From contig JBQTJW010000005.1 in NCBI GenBank assembly GCA_052386745.1, forward strand, positions 1 to 64,000: DNA of 64,000 nt. Direction: 5' to 3'. This DNA is from Panacagrimonas sp052386745. Lineage in GTDB: Bacteria > Pseudomonadota > Gammaproteobacteria > Nevskiales > Nevskiaceae. Under the pieces are notes generated by a model that saw nothing but the letters and a program-made list of their open reading frames with translations, was not told where the DNA came from and searched no databases. The position numbers and the translations under genes are program-made. This document shows, one piece after another, positions 36,333 to 45,077 of this stretch. Numbering within the stretch: position 1 is the first letter of the stretch; every line of letters starts with the position of its first letter.

Positions 36333-37304
36333 TTACTCGATGCCCAGGTCCGCCCGGAACTTGGCCGCGATCTTGGCGGGCAGTGAAATGTATCCGTCCT
36401 TCTCCACCACTTCCTGCCCCTGCTTGGAGAGCACCATCTTGAAGAACTCTACTTCCATCGGGCTCAGGGGCTTGTTCGGCGCCTTGTTGACGTATACGAA
36501 CAGCACGCGTGCCAGCGGATACTTGCCATTGGTGGCGTTTTCGGGGGTGGGTTCCACAAAGGCGTCGCCGTCCTTCTTGGCCAGCGGGATGGCCCGCACG
36601 CCCGACGTCTTGTACCCGATGCCGGAATACCCGATGGCATCCAGCCCCGTGGAGATGGACTGCACCACCGACGCCGAGCCTGGCTGCTCGTTCACGCCGG
36701 TCTTGAAATCACCCTTGCAGAGCGCGGTTTCCTTGAAATAGCCGTAGGTGCCGGACACCGAGTTGCGACCGTAGAGCTGGATTGGCTTGTTCGCGAGGTC
36801 ACCGCTCACGCCGATATCGCTCCAGCGCGCCGCATCCTTGGCCGCTCCACACTTGCGGGTGGCGGAGAACACCGCGTCCACCTGCGGGATCGACAGGCCC
36901 GGGATCGCGTTGTCCTTGTTGACGAAGACCGCCAGCGCGTCGATGGCCACGCCGACGCCGGTGGGCTTGTAGCCGTACTTCTGCTCGAACGCCTGGATCT
37001 CCTGATCCTTCATGGCGCGCGACATCGGCCCGAAGTTGGCCGTGCCCTCGGTCAGCGCCGGCGGCGCCGTGCTCGAGCCTGCGCCCTGGATCTGGATATT
37101 CACGTTGGGGTAATACTTCTTGAACTGCTCGGCCCACAGCGTCATCAGGTTGTTCAGCGTGTCAGAGCCCACGCTGCTGAAGTTGCCGGACACGCCGGAC
37201 GCCGGGGCGTATTCCGGAAGAGCCGGGTCCACTGCCGCAGAACTGGAGCCCGCAGAAATGGCCGCCGCCATGCCGATCACGGCAGCGAATGTCTTGAATG
37301 TCAT
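36333..37304 (-). CDS. pstS: Periplasmic phosphate-binding protein
   Basis: A 323-residue substrate-binding protein with a Sec signal (TFKTFAAVIGMAAAISAGSSSA|AVDP). Phosphate-contact motifs are VGSDTLNNLM near residue 45 and GAGSSTAPPALTEG with the P-loop-like GSST. The start is the ATG at 37302-37304, preceded by AGAGGAAACAG. A Pho box lies 65-93 bp upstream. The 220-bp spacer to pstC (36113-36332) is larger than the other gaps and may hold a processing or attenuation site; I see none clearly. Confidence 0.97.
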   Translation of the reverse strand: MTFKTFAAVIGMAAAISAGSSSAAVDPALPEYAPASGVSGNFSSVGSDTLNNLMTLWAEQFKKYYPNVNIQIQGAGSSTAPPALTEGTANFGPMSRAMKDQEIQAFEQKYGYKPTGVGVAIDALAVFVNKDNAIPGLSIPQVDAVFSATRKCGAAKDAARWSDIGVSGDLANKPIQLYGRNSVSGTYGYFKETALCKGDFKTGVNEQPGSASVVQSISTGLDAIGYSGIGYKTSGVRAIPLAKKDGDAFVEPTPENATNGKYPLARVLFVYVNKAPNKPLSPMEVEFFKMVLSKQGQEVVEKDGYISLPAKIAAKFRADLGIE

Positions 37305-37368
37305 CTGTTTCCTCTGGGAATGTTGGGACTGACCACGGCCCATGCTGGCGCAACACCGCGTAGAGCGT

Positions 37369-37397
37369 ATGACGGATTTATGACAGTTTTGTGACAG
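37369..37397 (-). promoter_or_regulatory. Triple Pho box upstream of pstS
   Basis: Read on the coding strand: CTGTCAC-aaaa-CTGTCAT-aaat-CCGTCAT, three 7-bp direct repeats each spaced by 4 bp. The PhoB consensus is two such CTGTCAT units per dimer, replacing the -35 box. It is the expected control site for pstSCAB-phoU. It begins 28 bp after the stop of the upstream TadG-like gene. Confidence 0.92.
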
Positions 37398-37425
37398 GCC
37401 CTGCGCCAAATCGAAAAACGCGATA

Positions 37426-39450
37426 TCAATCCACCAGTTGGGGGTTGCCGCCGCAACCCAGGGACGTCAGGTGAACGTCCGTTTCCCCCACGCTCAGTCC
37501 CAGCACGTTCTGCAGCAGTGGCGTGAGCACCGCCGCCCCAAGCGAGTTGAGAACCGGCTTCAGAACCCCGATCAGCATCGGCACTCCATTGTCGGCAGGA
37601 ATGCCACCACTGACCGTGCTCACCTGATCGAGTGCATAGCGAATATTCGCCTTGCAATTGTTGTGGTCACCACCTAGTCCGCAGGGATGAGCCAGCTCAT
37701 AGACCAAGTCGAAAACGCCGTTGATGACGCCGGTGAGCAATCCGCTCATCTCGGCGGTGGCCTGGATCCGCGCCCTGGCAGCGGCCAGGCGGCTCGCGCG
37801 GCAGGCAGCGTTGTTGTCGTTACAGACGACCAGCGTCTCGTCGTAGATTTCCTTGGCAAGATCGTCGAGCTGCGCAGAGGTGAGGCTGGTCCCCGACAGC
37901 GTTCCCCCGAACACCTGATGGATCAACTCGTTCACCAGGTTCGAAACCGTGGTACCGACCGCGAGGTTGTTTCCCGTACGCTGGGTTTGCCCTTCCGCCA
38001 ATCTCACCGTGCCGCCACCCTCAAGGCCATTGATGGTGATGCTGTTGTTGGGAAGCTTGAGGAGATTGGCGACATTGAGCAGCTCCATGCCCCCCAGGTC
38101 ATCTTCGCAGACGGTGCTCTTGGAGAAAATGTCTTCATCGTCCATCTTGCCGATGCAGGCCTTGAAGATGGTCGAATCCACCTCGATCTCGGCCTGATCG
38201 GCTCCGGAAAACGCCTTGACGCGGTCGGTACACAACTCCTGCAGGGTTCCCTTGCCGGTAATGAGGTCGAGAACGATCGGGAGGTCCATCTTCACCAGGC
38301 CAAGGTTGTGCAGCGGGCCATGCGTGGTGATGTGCAGATAGGTGCGGACCTGTGCCGTGTACGCCGTGGGGCAGGCTTCGCCGGGGTCACACTTGCCGTT
38401 GGGCCCCAGCCCGCCGATGGCGATGGACGGCGGCTCGATCACGCTGAGCTTGCTCGTGATGGTGGCCAGCGCCGGAATCGTCAGGTCTACCCCGCCTTCG
38501 ATGGCTGCGTCCTGCGTGGCCACACCGATGGCGGTCACCAGAACGTCCATGGCACCAATCCGGGTCGTGAGGGCGGCATCAGCAGTCTCGTTCGGCGCGA
38601 TGATTTCGGCGAACAGGCCATGAGTGCCGGAATTGGACCCCAGGTACAGCCCCAGAGGCCGGTCCACCGCCTTGGCCAGGGCTGTCACGTTGCCGACCAG
38701 GCTTCCGTTGGTGCTCACCAGCGCAGCGTGACCGGCCAGCGTCACCGTGGCGTCCATCAGGTCGTCCAGCCTCACGTGTTCCGCCGCCAGCAGTGCGTTG
38801 AGGCCGCCTACCGTGATGTCGGCCGAAACGGGAATGCCCAGCGCGCTGAGCAAGTCTCCCGGCGTGATGGTCAGCGTGGCAAGGCCGTCGTAAGAAATGA
38901 GCCCTGAGTTGTTGACATTCAACCCCAGCCCCTTCAGCGATGCGCCCAGAATCGAGTCTCCGGTGACTCTCACGGCTCGCGTCCCCACTGCGAATGCGGC
39001 CAGCGCATCGCCCACCGTCGCGATGGCCGAAGCCGAAACCTGACGGGAAATCACCGACGACAGGAATCGCGGCGCCTGACCCGTCACGATCACCCGCACA
39101 GCATCGGGATTGGTGGCGGTGACGGTGAAGCGGCTCGCCGGAGGGACCGCTTCGGGGTTCCAGGTGCCGCATTGCGTGGTCGGCGTGCCACCGCGGCCCG
39201 CCAGGTTCAGCGTTGTACTGTCGGACACGGCGCTGGTGGCGCTGGCACATCCACTTGGCAGTTGCCGCGCCCCCGCAAGTGCAGCGAGATCGGCAGCCTT
39301 CTGGTATTCCCGCTTGTAGTAGAAGAGGTAGCCCAGATCGACGACTGACAGAAGAATCACCCCTATGAGCAGCCCTCCCGCGGTGTTGACCAGTATAGAA
39401 CCGCCTTGTTTCCGGGCGGAGCGGGTCAATGGGCGGGAATGGTTGTTCAA
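37426..39450 (-). CDS. TadG-like pilus-assembly protein, copy 1
   Basis: A 674-residue protein with one N-terminal membrane anchor (about 18-45, KQGGSILVNTAGGLLIG), followed by YYKREYQKAADLAALAGARQL, the typical Tad/Flp TadE/G start. The rest is periplasmic, with repeated VTITPGDLLSALGIPVSADI-like and SVIEPPSIAIGGLGP segments and a C-terminal CGGNPQLVD. Paired cysteines suggest disulfides. The first 60 residues align column for column with the neighbouring copy, so this is a tandem duplicate. It is the last gene before pstS; its stop lies 28 bp from the Pho box. Real function is unproven; TadG is needed for Flp pilus biogenesis elsewhere. Confidence 0.85.
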   Translation of the reverse strand: MNNHSRPLTRSARKQGGSILVNTAGGLLIGVILLSVVDLGYLFYYKREYQKAADLAALAGARQLPSGCASATSAVSDSTTLNLAGRGGTPTTQCGTWNPEAVPPASRFTVTATNPDAVRVIVTGQAPRFLSSVISRQVSASAIATVGDALAAFAVGTRAVRVTGDSILGASLKGLGLNVNNSGLISYDGLATLTITPGDLLSALGIPVSADITVGGLNALLAAEHVRLDDLMDATVTLAGHAALVSTNGSLVGNVTALAKAVDRPLGLYLGSNSGTHGLFAEIIAPNETADAALTTRIGAMDVLVTAIGVATQDAAIEGGVDLTIPALATITSKLSVIEPPSIAIGGLGPNGKCDPGEACPTAYTAQVRTYLHITTHGPLHNLGLVKMDLPIVLDLITGKGTLQELCTDRVKAFSGADQAEIEVDSTIFKACIGKMDDEDIFSKSTVCEDDLGGMELLNVANLLKLPNNSITINGLEGGGTVRLAEGQTQRTGNNLAVGTTVSNLVNELIHQVFGGTLSGTSLTSAQLDDLAKEIYDETLVVCNDNNAACRASRLAAARARIQATAEMSGLLTGVINGVFDLVYELAHPCGLGGDHNNCKANIRYALDQVSTVSGGIPADNGVPMLIGVLKPVLNSLGAAVLTPLLQNVLGLSVGETDVHLTSLGCGGNPQLVD

Positions 39451-39497
39451 TTGGGCATGAAGGCCCGGTAGATGGGTCCTGAGTAGGTGCTCGGGGT

Positions 39498-41540
39498 TTA
39501 GTCGACCAGCTTGGGGTTGCCCCCGCAGCTCAACGACATGAGCTTCACGTCGGTCTCACCGAGGTGCAGGCCAACCACGTTTGTAAGCACGGGTGTCAGT
39601 ACGGACGTTCCCAGGGCATTGAGTACGGGCTTGATAAGTCCAGTCAGTGCGATTGCCAAATTTGAAACGGTGCTACCGTTACTTTTATTACTCAAAGTGT
39701 CTCTAATCATCTGCTTACACCCGCTTTCGGAGCCGCCAATAAAGAGCACACCGGTGCAATTATTGGCCACCACTGTCAACAGGCCTGTGAGCCCATTCAG
39801 GACCCCAGTCAATAGCCCGCTGGAAGTTGCGTTCGCATCAATCGCAGCTTTTGCAGCGTCAAGTCGAGCGCCTCGACAGGTTGAGGTATCAGAAGTGCAA
39901 ACAGATGCGGTGTCGCTCCAGTATTTGTCGCGTAAATTGTCTAACTGGGACGCCGTTGGTGTACCCGACGACGGGGTTCCGCCAAACACATTAGTCACCA
40001 ATTCGTTGACCAGTCCGGAAACAGTATTTCCGACAGTTAATTCGTTGCCGGTGATCTTTGTTTCGCCCTCAACAAGATCAATCGTTGTAGACGTAGCTTG
40101 CAGAGCGCTGAGATTGATTCTGTTGTCAGGAAGTGAAAGCAGGCCCGCAATGTCCAGCAACTTCATCTTCCCCAGGCTGTCGTCGCACGCCTTGCTTTTG
40201 GAGAACAGGTCGGCGGCAGTGATATTGCCTACGCAGATTTTTCCAACCGAAGAATTCACCAGGATCTCTGCACGATCCTGCCCGCCGGATTTCAGCCGAT
40301 CGGTACAGAGTTCTTGCAACTTTCCAGAGCCGGTAACGGCGTCGATGACGATAGGTAGGTCGAGGTACAAAAGCGGATCTAGCAACGCCGCAAGTGGACT
40401 ACCTGTGCCCTCCGTCGTGACGTGAACATAGGTCCGCACCTGTGCGCTGTATGCGGTTGGGCAGACTTCCCCGCTGTCACAGATGCCATTCGAACCAAGA
40501 CCACCAATGGCAATGGACGGCGGCTCCACCACCCCGACCTTCGTAGTTACTCTGACGAGGCCCAGAAGGTTGATTGGAGCCGTCGCCGTCAGTGCGTGGC
40601 CCGAGGTCCCCAGACCCACGGCAGCGCTAACGAGGTCCAGCACGTTGATCTGCGTCTTGAGCGCCGAATTGGTCTCGGCGTCCGGCGTAACAATCTGTGC
40701 AAAAAGTCCCGGCCCAGCAGAACTGCTGCCCAGCCTGACATTTAGAGGGTTCGAAGGATCAGCGATTTCGAAATTGGACTTGATGGCCGTGACAAGTTGA
40801 GCGTTGACGCTCGCTAGCGAGGTTTGCCCCGCAACGGTCGCGATGGCATTCAGGAGCGACCCCAGACTTACCGTGTTTGCTGCGAGCAGGGCGTTGAGGC
40901 CGCCGGCGGTGATGTCTGCGGCGACCGGAATGCCAAGTTGCTGCAGCAGTCCGCCGGGGGTGATCTTGACGCTGGCCAGCCCGTCGTAACTCACAAGCGA
41001 AGTGCCTGACAGATTGAGCCCCAATCCCTCCAGTACGGGGCCCAACGCGGAATCGGTGCTCAAACGCACGGCACGGGACCCTACCGAGAACGAGGCCTGG
41101 GGATCACCCAGCGTAGCGATGGCGGAGGCAGAGACGTTACGCGCGGGCCTGATGAAGCTCGGCGCCGCGCCGGTGATGATCACCCGCACCGCGTCCGGGC
41201 TGAAATTGGTCACGGTGAACCGTGTGGCAGGCGGCACGGCGGTGGGCGTCCACGTGCCGCATTGCGGGGTCTGGCTGGCACTGCGTACGCCAAGGTTGCT
41301 GGTGGCGCTGGTGCCTGCAGCGGTCAGGGCGGCCGCACAGCCCGAGCGGAGCTGCTGCGCTCCGGCCAATGCTGCGAGATCAGCCGACTTCTGATACTCG
41401 CGCTTGTAGAAAAAGATGTAGCCCAGATCCACCACCGACAGCAGGACAATGCCGATCAGCAGGCCAGCCACGGTATTGATGAGGATGGAGCCAGCTTGCT
41501 TGCCAGGTGCGCTGGCAGTGAATGCGCGGCAGGGTTTCAT
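39498..41540 (-). CDS. TadG-like pilus-assembly protein, copy 2
   Basis: A 680-residue paralogue of the next gene downstream, from the ATG at 41538-41540 (MKPCRAFTASAPGKQAG). It has the same anchor, the same FYKREYQKSADLAALAGAQQL element, the same EPPSIAIGGLG / CPTAY block and the same end (CGGNPKLVD). The C-terminal half is unusually AT-rich at the DNA level: 39661-39720 is 37% GC by hand count and 40021-40140 about 44%, against about two thirds in the surroundings. This suggests past transfer or a recombined core. It follows the second TadE-like gene with 13 bp. Confidence 0.85.
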   Translation of the reverse strand: MKPCRAFTASAPGKQAGSILINTVAGLLIGIVLLSVVDLGYIFFYKREYQKSADLAALAGAQQLRSGCAAALTAAGTSATSNLGVRSASQTPQCGTWTPTAVPPATRFTVTNFSPDAVRVIITGAAPSFIRPARNVSASAIATLGDPQASFSVGSRAVRLSTDSALGPVLEGLGLNLSGTSLVSYDGLASVKITPGGLLQQLGIPVAADITAGGLNALLAANTVSLGSLLNAIATVAGQTSLASVNAQLVTAIKSNFEIADPSNPLNVRLGSSSAGPGLFAQIVTPDAETNSALKTQINVLDLVSAAVGLGTSGHALTATAPINLLGLVRVTTKVGVVEPPSIAIGGLGSNGICDSGEVCPTAYSAQVRTYVHVTTEGTGSPLAALLDPLLYLDLPIVIDAVTGSGKLQELCTDRLKSGGQDRAEILVNSSVGKICVGNITAADLFSKSKACDDSLGKMKLLDIAGLLSLPDNRINLSALQATSTTIDLVEGETKITGNELTVGNTVSGLVNELVTNVFGGTPSSGTPTASQLDNLRDKYWSDTASVCTSDTSTCRGARLDAAKAAIDANATSSGLLTGVLNGLTGLLTVVANNCTGVLFIGGSESGCKQMIRDTLSNKSNGSTVSNLAIALTGLIKPVLNALGTSVLTPVLTNVVGLHLGETDVKLMSLSCGGNPKLVD

Positions 41541-41553
41541 GGGCACGTGCGGG

Positions 41554-42084
41554 TCAGAATTTGGTCTGCGCCACAGCCCGGGAACTGAGCGTGTCCGGCA
41601 TCCAGGATTCGGTGCTGCCGGTCCGGAGCAAGTTGATGGACGGCAGGATGCGCGTACCGTCTGCGTTGCCATAGGGATACGGCAGTGTGATGGTGAAGCA
41701 GGTGAAACCGGCCAGGCTCGCGCAGGCCGTTTCCACCACCGTGATACGGCTGCGCACATGCGACTCCAGCCAGGCCCTACGCGTTGCCGTGGTTGAGCCG
41801 CTCGCGACGGGAACGATGCTGGAGGCCGCCAGCGATTCGATGATCTGGGTCTGGATCAAGGTCTTTCTAGCCACGGCGGTGGTGGCAGTGGCAGGAAGAA
41901 AGGGCACTGCGCGTGCGCCCTCCTCCACCGCTCGGGAAACCGTGAGCTGGGTATAGAACGCCGCGGCAAACGTGACGAGGCCATACAGCAGCAGCAGCAT
42001 CACCGGGAGCACGATGGCCAGCTCCACCGCAGCCATCCCGTGCTGCACCGACGTCACGCGGGATATGGATGGCGGCCTTCTCAC
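41554..42084 (-). CDS. TadE-like pseudopilin 2
   Basis: A 176-residue minor pseudopilin. The GTG start at 42082-42084 overlaps the stop of the preceding gene (GTGA). After a short basic leader comes G16-MAAVE, the prepilin pattern with Glu at +5, then a hydrophobic helix LAIVLPVMLLLLYGLVTFAAAFY and SRAVEEGARAV. A single further domain follows with two Cys. It is part of a four-gene Tad-type cassette with no visible CpaA/TadV peptidase or TadA ATPase in the window. Confidence 0.8.
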   Translation of the reverse strand: MRRPPSISRVTSVQHGMAAVELAIVLPVMLLLLYGLVTFAAAFYTQLTVSRAVEEGARAVPFLPATATTAVARKTLIQTQIIESLAASSIVPVASGSTTATRRAWLESHVRSRITVVETACASLAGFTCFTITLPYPYGNADGTRILPSINLLRTGSTESWMPDTLSSRAVAQTKF

Positions 42085-42701
42085 AGTGATCGCCCGTCCA
42101 GCAAGGTGTGGGCACGACCCTGCAGGCTGGTGGGCACCAGCAGTCCGAATCCCGGCAGGCCGGGAATGATGGGCCTGGTGGAATAGGGGTAGGTCACCGT
42201 CACCACGACCTGGCAGCTGGTGCTGAGATCGTTGCCACAGGACGGAATGGTCTGCACGCTGCACGTGGCCGGCGGGATCGCGGCAGCGGCCGGGCAGTTT
42301 GCCCCGGCGAGGCAAACGTAGGCGCAGATATGCGGCGCCTGGATGTTGTTGAGCCACGCCGTCTGGGTACCGGCGATGCGGACGGCTTCCGTCCTGCGCA
42401 ATTGCAGCTGGGTTTGCCCGGCAACCGGCGTCTGGTACCGCAAGGCGGCACGGGCGCCTTCCTCCGCGGCATGCTGAAGGCTCAGCCGCGTCGTGAACAC
42501 CATGCCATAGAGGATGGTCCCGTAGAACAGCGCAAAAAATACTGGGAACACCAAGGCGTATTCCAGTGCATAGGCACCTCGCTGCGAGCGCGGAGCGGCG
42601 CCTTCAGCGGGAGAAAAATAAGGAACGGGACGTTGGCGGCCAGCCGCGCTTCGTCCCGTTCCCCGCTCTCCCCCAGGAGATGAATTGAACCCGTTGTCCA
42701 T
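42081..42701 (-). CDS. TadE-like pseudopilin 1
   Basis: The first gene of the cassette. The 206-residue reading starts at the ATG 42699-42701; the true start could be later because no strong Shine-Dalgarno is seen. The prepilin-type segment is QRGAYALEYALVFPVFF (Gly then Glu at +5), then LFYGTILYGMVFTTRLSLQHAAEEGARAAL, as in TadE/TadF. The C-terminal part has six Cys in a compact block (HICAYVCLAGANCPA, PATCSVQ, IPSCGND, TSCQVV), likely disulfide-bonded outside. The frame extends upstream to 42836, but that section does not look coding. Confidence 0.75.
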   Translation of the reverse strand: MDNGFNSSPGGERGTGRSAAGRQRPVPYFSPAEGAAPRSQRGAYALEYALVFPVFFALFYGTILYGMVFTTRLSLQHAAEEGARAALRYQTPVAGQTQLQLRRTEAVRIAGTQTAWLNNIQAPHICAYVCLAGANCPAAAAIPPATCSVQTIPSCGNDLSTSCQVVVTVTYPYSTRPIIPGLPGFGLLVPTSLQGRAHTLLDGRSL

Positions 42702-42886
42702 GTGGAAACCATAGTCCAAGCCGGTGCGGGTACCGTTCCGGCCATATACCGGGCGCACGCCGTTCGTCGCCTGCAAAGAAAAGACGCTGCGGCGGAGGGC
42801 GTTGCGCGGCCAATCGGGCAAGGTGCGGAGCCTCACAGCCCAGTCGACGACCCTGGACCTGCGTGAAGGGCACTCGCGTTACAGCG

Positions 42887-43270
42887 TCAACGCGACGAGG
42901 CGGGACTGTCCGTTGCCTTTGCTTCTCGCCAAAGCGCTTCCATGCGGTGAATGCGTTCTGCACCCTGGAGGTCCATCCACTCCGAGCTTCCAGCGAGCAC
43001 ATGCGCGAACCGCCGACCGAACTTGGTGTTGGCACTGGTCAGCGCGGTTGCCGGGTCGATGTTCAGATGCCTGGCAAGATTGATGGCGACGAACAGGACG
43101 TCGCCCAGTTCATCCAGCACCCGTTCCGGCGACTGCGTGGTGGCTTCGCGCAGTTCGCCGATCTCTTCGAACAGCTTGGGCCAGACCTCATCGGCATGGC
43201 GCCAGTCGAAGCCGACGGCAGCGGCTTCCCGCTGAAGCCGCAGTGCGTCGCGGATCGGCTCGTCATTCAT
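42887..43270 (-). CDS. Single-domain MazG-like nucleotide pyrophosphohydrolase
   Basis: A 127-residue all-alpha NTP-pyrophosphatase domain with the metal motifs EEIGE (35-39) and DELGD (53-57). It corresponds to one half of the two-domain E. coli MazG (about 263 residues), so either a truncated MazG or a stand-alone domain. It would hydrolyse NTPs or dNTPs to monophosphate and pyrophosphate. Its ATG overlaps the end of the Nudix gene by 8 bp. It is last in the six-gene operon; 185 bp of non-coding sequence follow before the TadE gene. Confidence 0.85.
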   Translation of the reverse strand: MNDEPIRDALRLQREAAAVGFDWRHADEVWPKLFEEIGELREATTQSPERVLDELGDVLFVAINLARHLNIDPATALTSANTKFGRRFAHVLAGSSEWMDLQGAERIHRMEALWREAKATDSPASSR

Positions 43271-43913
43271 GGCGGCGAACCTTGCAGCACAGGTCCCACA
43301 GCATGCCGGCGGTGGCGCCCCAGATGCGGTAGGGCGTCCAGTTGAGTTCGCGGAACGGAACGGTGAGCCCTTCCCGCGTCAGCGATTTCAGTTCGTAGGC
43401 ATCGGGATCGAGCACGACATCGAGCGGCACGTGGAAGATCTCCGCCACCTCGGACGGGTCGGGCCGGAGCGCCACAGGACCCTGGACAATGCCCACCACC
43501 GGCGTCACCGAGTACCGGCTGATGGTCGGATACTCGTCGAGGTAGCCCACGATCTCGACGCGGCGCGGGTCCAGGCCGACTTCCTCCTGCGCCTCGCGCA
43601 GCGCGTTGTCGGCTGCCGAGCGATCGCCCGGATCCCGGCGGCCGCCGGGAAAACTGATCTGCCCCTGATGCGATCGCAGGTGATCGGCCCGGCGGGTCAA
43701 CAGCACCGAGTAGCGGCCGTCCTCGACCACGATGGGCGCAAGCACAGCGGCGCGCTGAAGCGACCTCATGAAGTCTGGCGTGAGCCAGCGCTCGCTCCCG
43801 GATGGCAGGTCGAGATCGGCCAGCGGGCGTGGTTCGCGATCATGCGTCTGCGCCAGGGCCCGTCGCAGCCGCTTCTCGATCGGGGCGATCGCCGCCGGCA
43901 GAAGATCGGTCAC
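43263..43913 (-). CDS. CoA-type Nudix hydrolase (NudL-like)
   Basis: A 216-residue Nudix protein. GTG 43911-43913 overlaps the preceding stop (GTGA), giving MTDLLPAAIAPIEKRL. The Nudix box reads G-GRRDPGD-RSAADNALREAQEEVGL, with an Asp in place of the first Glu as in NudL. SHQGQISFPGG just before it is the NuCoA motif of coenzyme A pyrophosphatases, which cleave CoA to 4'-phosphopantetheine and 3',5'-ADP. It is placed after a ketoacyl synthase, so acyl-thioester housekeeping fits but is unproven. Confidence 0.88.
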   Translation of the reverse strand: MTDLLPAAIAPIEKRLRRALAQTHDREPRPLADLDLPSGSERWLTPDFMRSLQRAAVLAPIVVEDGRYSVLLTRRADHLRSHQGQISFPGGRRDPGDRSAADNALREAQEEVGLDPRRVEIVGYLDEYPTISRYSVTPVVGIVQGPVALRPDPSEVAEIFHVPLDVVLDPDAYELKSLTREGLTVPFRELNWTPYRIWGATAGMLWDLCCKVRRHE

Positions 43914-45031
43914 GCGCGTTGCAGGATCACGCTGCCCGCCGAATAGCCCGCGCCGAATGCGCAGAGCACGCCGATGTCCCCCGGTGCCAGGTCGTCCTGG
44001 TACTTGTGGAAGGCGATGACGGAGCCGGCTGAACTCGTGTTGGCGTACTCGTCGAGGATCACCGGGGCCTCCTCGACCGTCGCCTCGCGACCGAGCACGC
44101 GGCGGGAGATGAGCTGGTTCATCGACAGATTGGCCTGGTGCAGCCACAGCCGCCGGAGCCTGCTGGTGTGCAGGTCCAGTGCTGCCAAGTGGGCAAGAAC
44201 CAGCTCCGACACCAGCGGCACCACTTCCTTGAAAACCTTGCGGCCCTCCTGGTGAAACAGCACGTCGTTCCAGGCGCGGGAAGGTTCCTCCGAGCGATTC
44301 AGAAATCCGAAGTTGTTGCGGATGTTGCTGGAGAACGCGGTCTGCAACCGCGTCCCCAGGATGGCAAAGCGGTGCGCTCCCCGGGCTTCGTCAAACGGCT
44401 CCACCACGACCGCGGTGGCTGCGTCGCCGAAGATAAAGTGGCAGTCGCGATCTCGAAAATTGAGGTGACCGGAACACACTTCCGGGCTCACCACCAGCGC
44501 GCACTTCGCGCTGCCGGAGCGGACGGCGTCGGCCGCGGTCTGGATGCCGAAGGCGGCCGAGGCGCAGGCCACGTTGATGTCGTAGCCGAACCCGCGTGCG
44601 CCGAGATAGTGCTGCAACTCCACCGCCATCGCCGGGTACGGGCGCTGCATGTGGGAGCAGCACACCAGCACGCAGTCCACGTCCGCGCCCGTGCGCCCGG
44701 CGCGGGCCAGCGCATCCTGCGCTGCCGAGAGGCCCATCTCCACCATCAGGCTTGGAACCGTATCCGGCCGCGGCTCGATGAGCGGGCGCATGCGCTGCAC
44801 GTCGAGCACGCCGGACTTGTTCACGACGTGACGGGACTGGATACCCGAAGCCTTGACGATGAATTCCGAGGATGAGGGAGCCAGCGCCTGCACCTTTCCA
44901 TCGGCAATGTCCGCGGCATGCTCGGCGTTGAACTGGTCGACCCAGGCGTTGAAGCACGCCACGAGTTCGTCGTTGGAGATCGATTCCGCCGGAGTGAACA
45001 AGCCGCTGCCGCTGATGCAGATTTTTTTCAT
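43910..45031 (-). CDS. Beta-ketoacyl-ACP synthase III-like (FabH-type) thiolase-fold enzyme
   Basis: A 373-residue condensing enzyme with an intact Cys156-His298-Asn331 triad (NVACASAAF, WLHQANLSMN, DEYANTSSAGS). Condensation of an acyl starter with malonyl-ACP is expected. It is longer than canonical FabH (about 317) because of an insertion near residues 28-60 (FNAWVDQFNAEHAADIADGKVQAL), so a specialised starter preference (medium chain or alkane/ladder-type) is possible; I assign only the family. The start is the ATG at 45029-45031. It follows the hydrolase gene with 46 bp and overlaps the Nudix gene. Confidence 0.87.
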   Translation of the reverse strand: MKKICISGSGLFTPAESISNDELVACFNAWVDQFNAEHAADIADGKVQALAPSSSEFIVKASGIQSRHVVNKSGVLDVQRMRPLIEPRPDTVPSLMVEMGLSAAQDALARAGRTGADVDCVLVCCSHMQRPYPAMAVELQHYLGARGFGYDINVACASAAFGIQTAADAVRSGSAKCALVVSPEVCSGHLNFRDRDCHFIFGDAATAVVVEPFDEARGAHRFAILGTRLQTAFSSNIRNNFGFLNRSEEPSRAWNDVLFHQEGRKVFKEVVPLVSELVLAHLAALDLHTSRLRRLWLHQANLSMNQLISRRVLGREATVEEAPVILDEYANTSSAGSVIAFHKYQDDLAPGDIGVLCAFGAGYSAGSVILQRA

Positions 45032-45077
45032 GGGGTCATCGATTCTTCGGCAAGACAGGCAGCGCGCGCCGCTGCAT

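Noticed and set aside
36068..36442. 124-residue frame in the pstC-pstS gap
   Set aside because: Overlaps the coding ends of both genes; its hydrophobic start (MIGMIVWMVTATAPAAL) has no good ribosome site.
42837..42886. Extension of the TadE-like frame upstream to 42836
   Set aside because: Residues before 42701 are arginine/proline-rich with no family resemblance.
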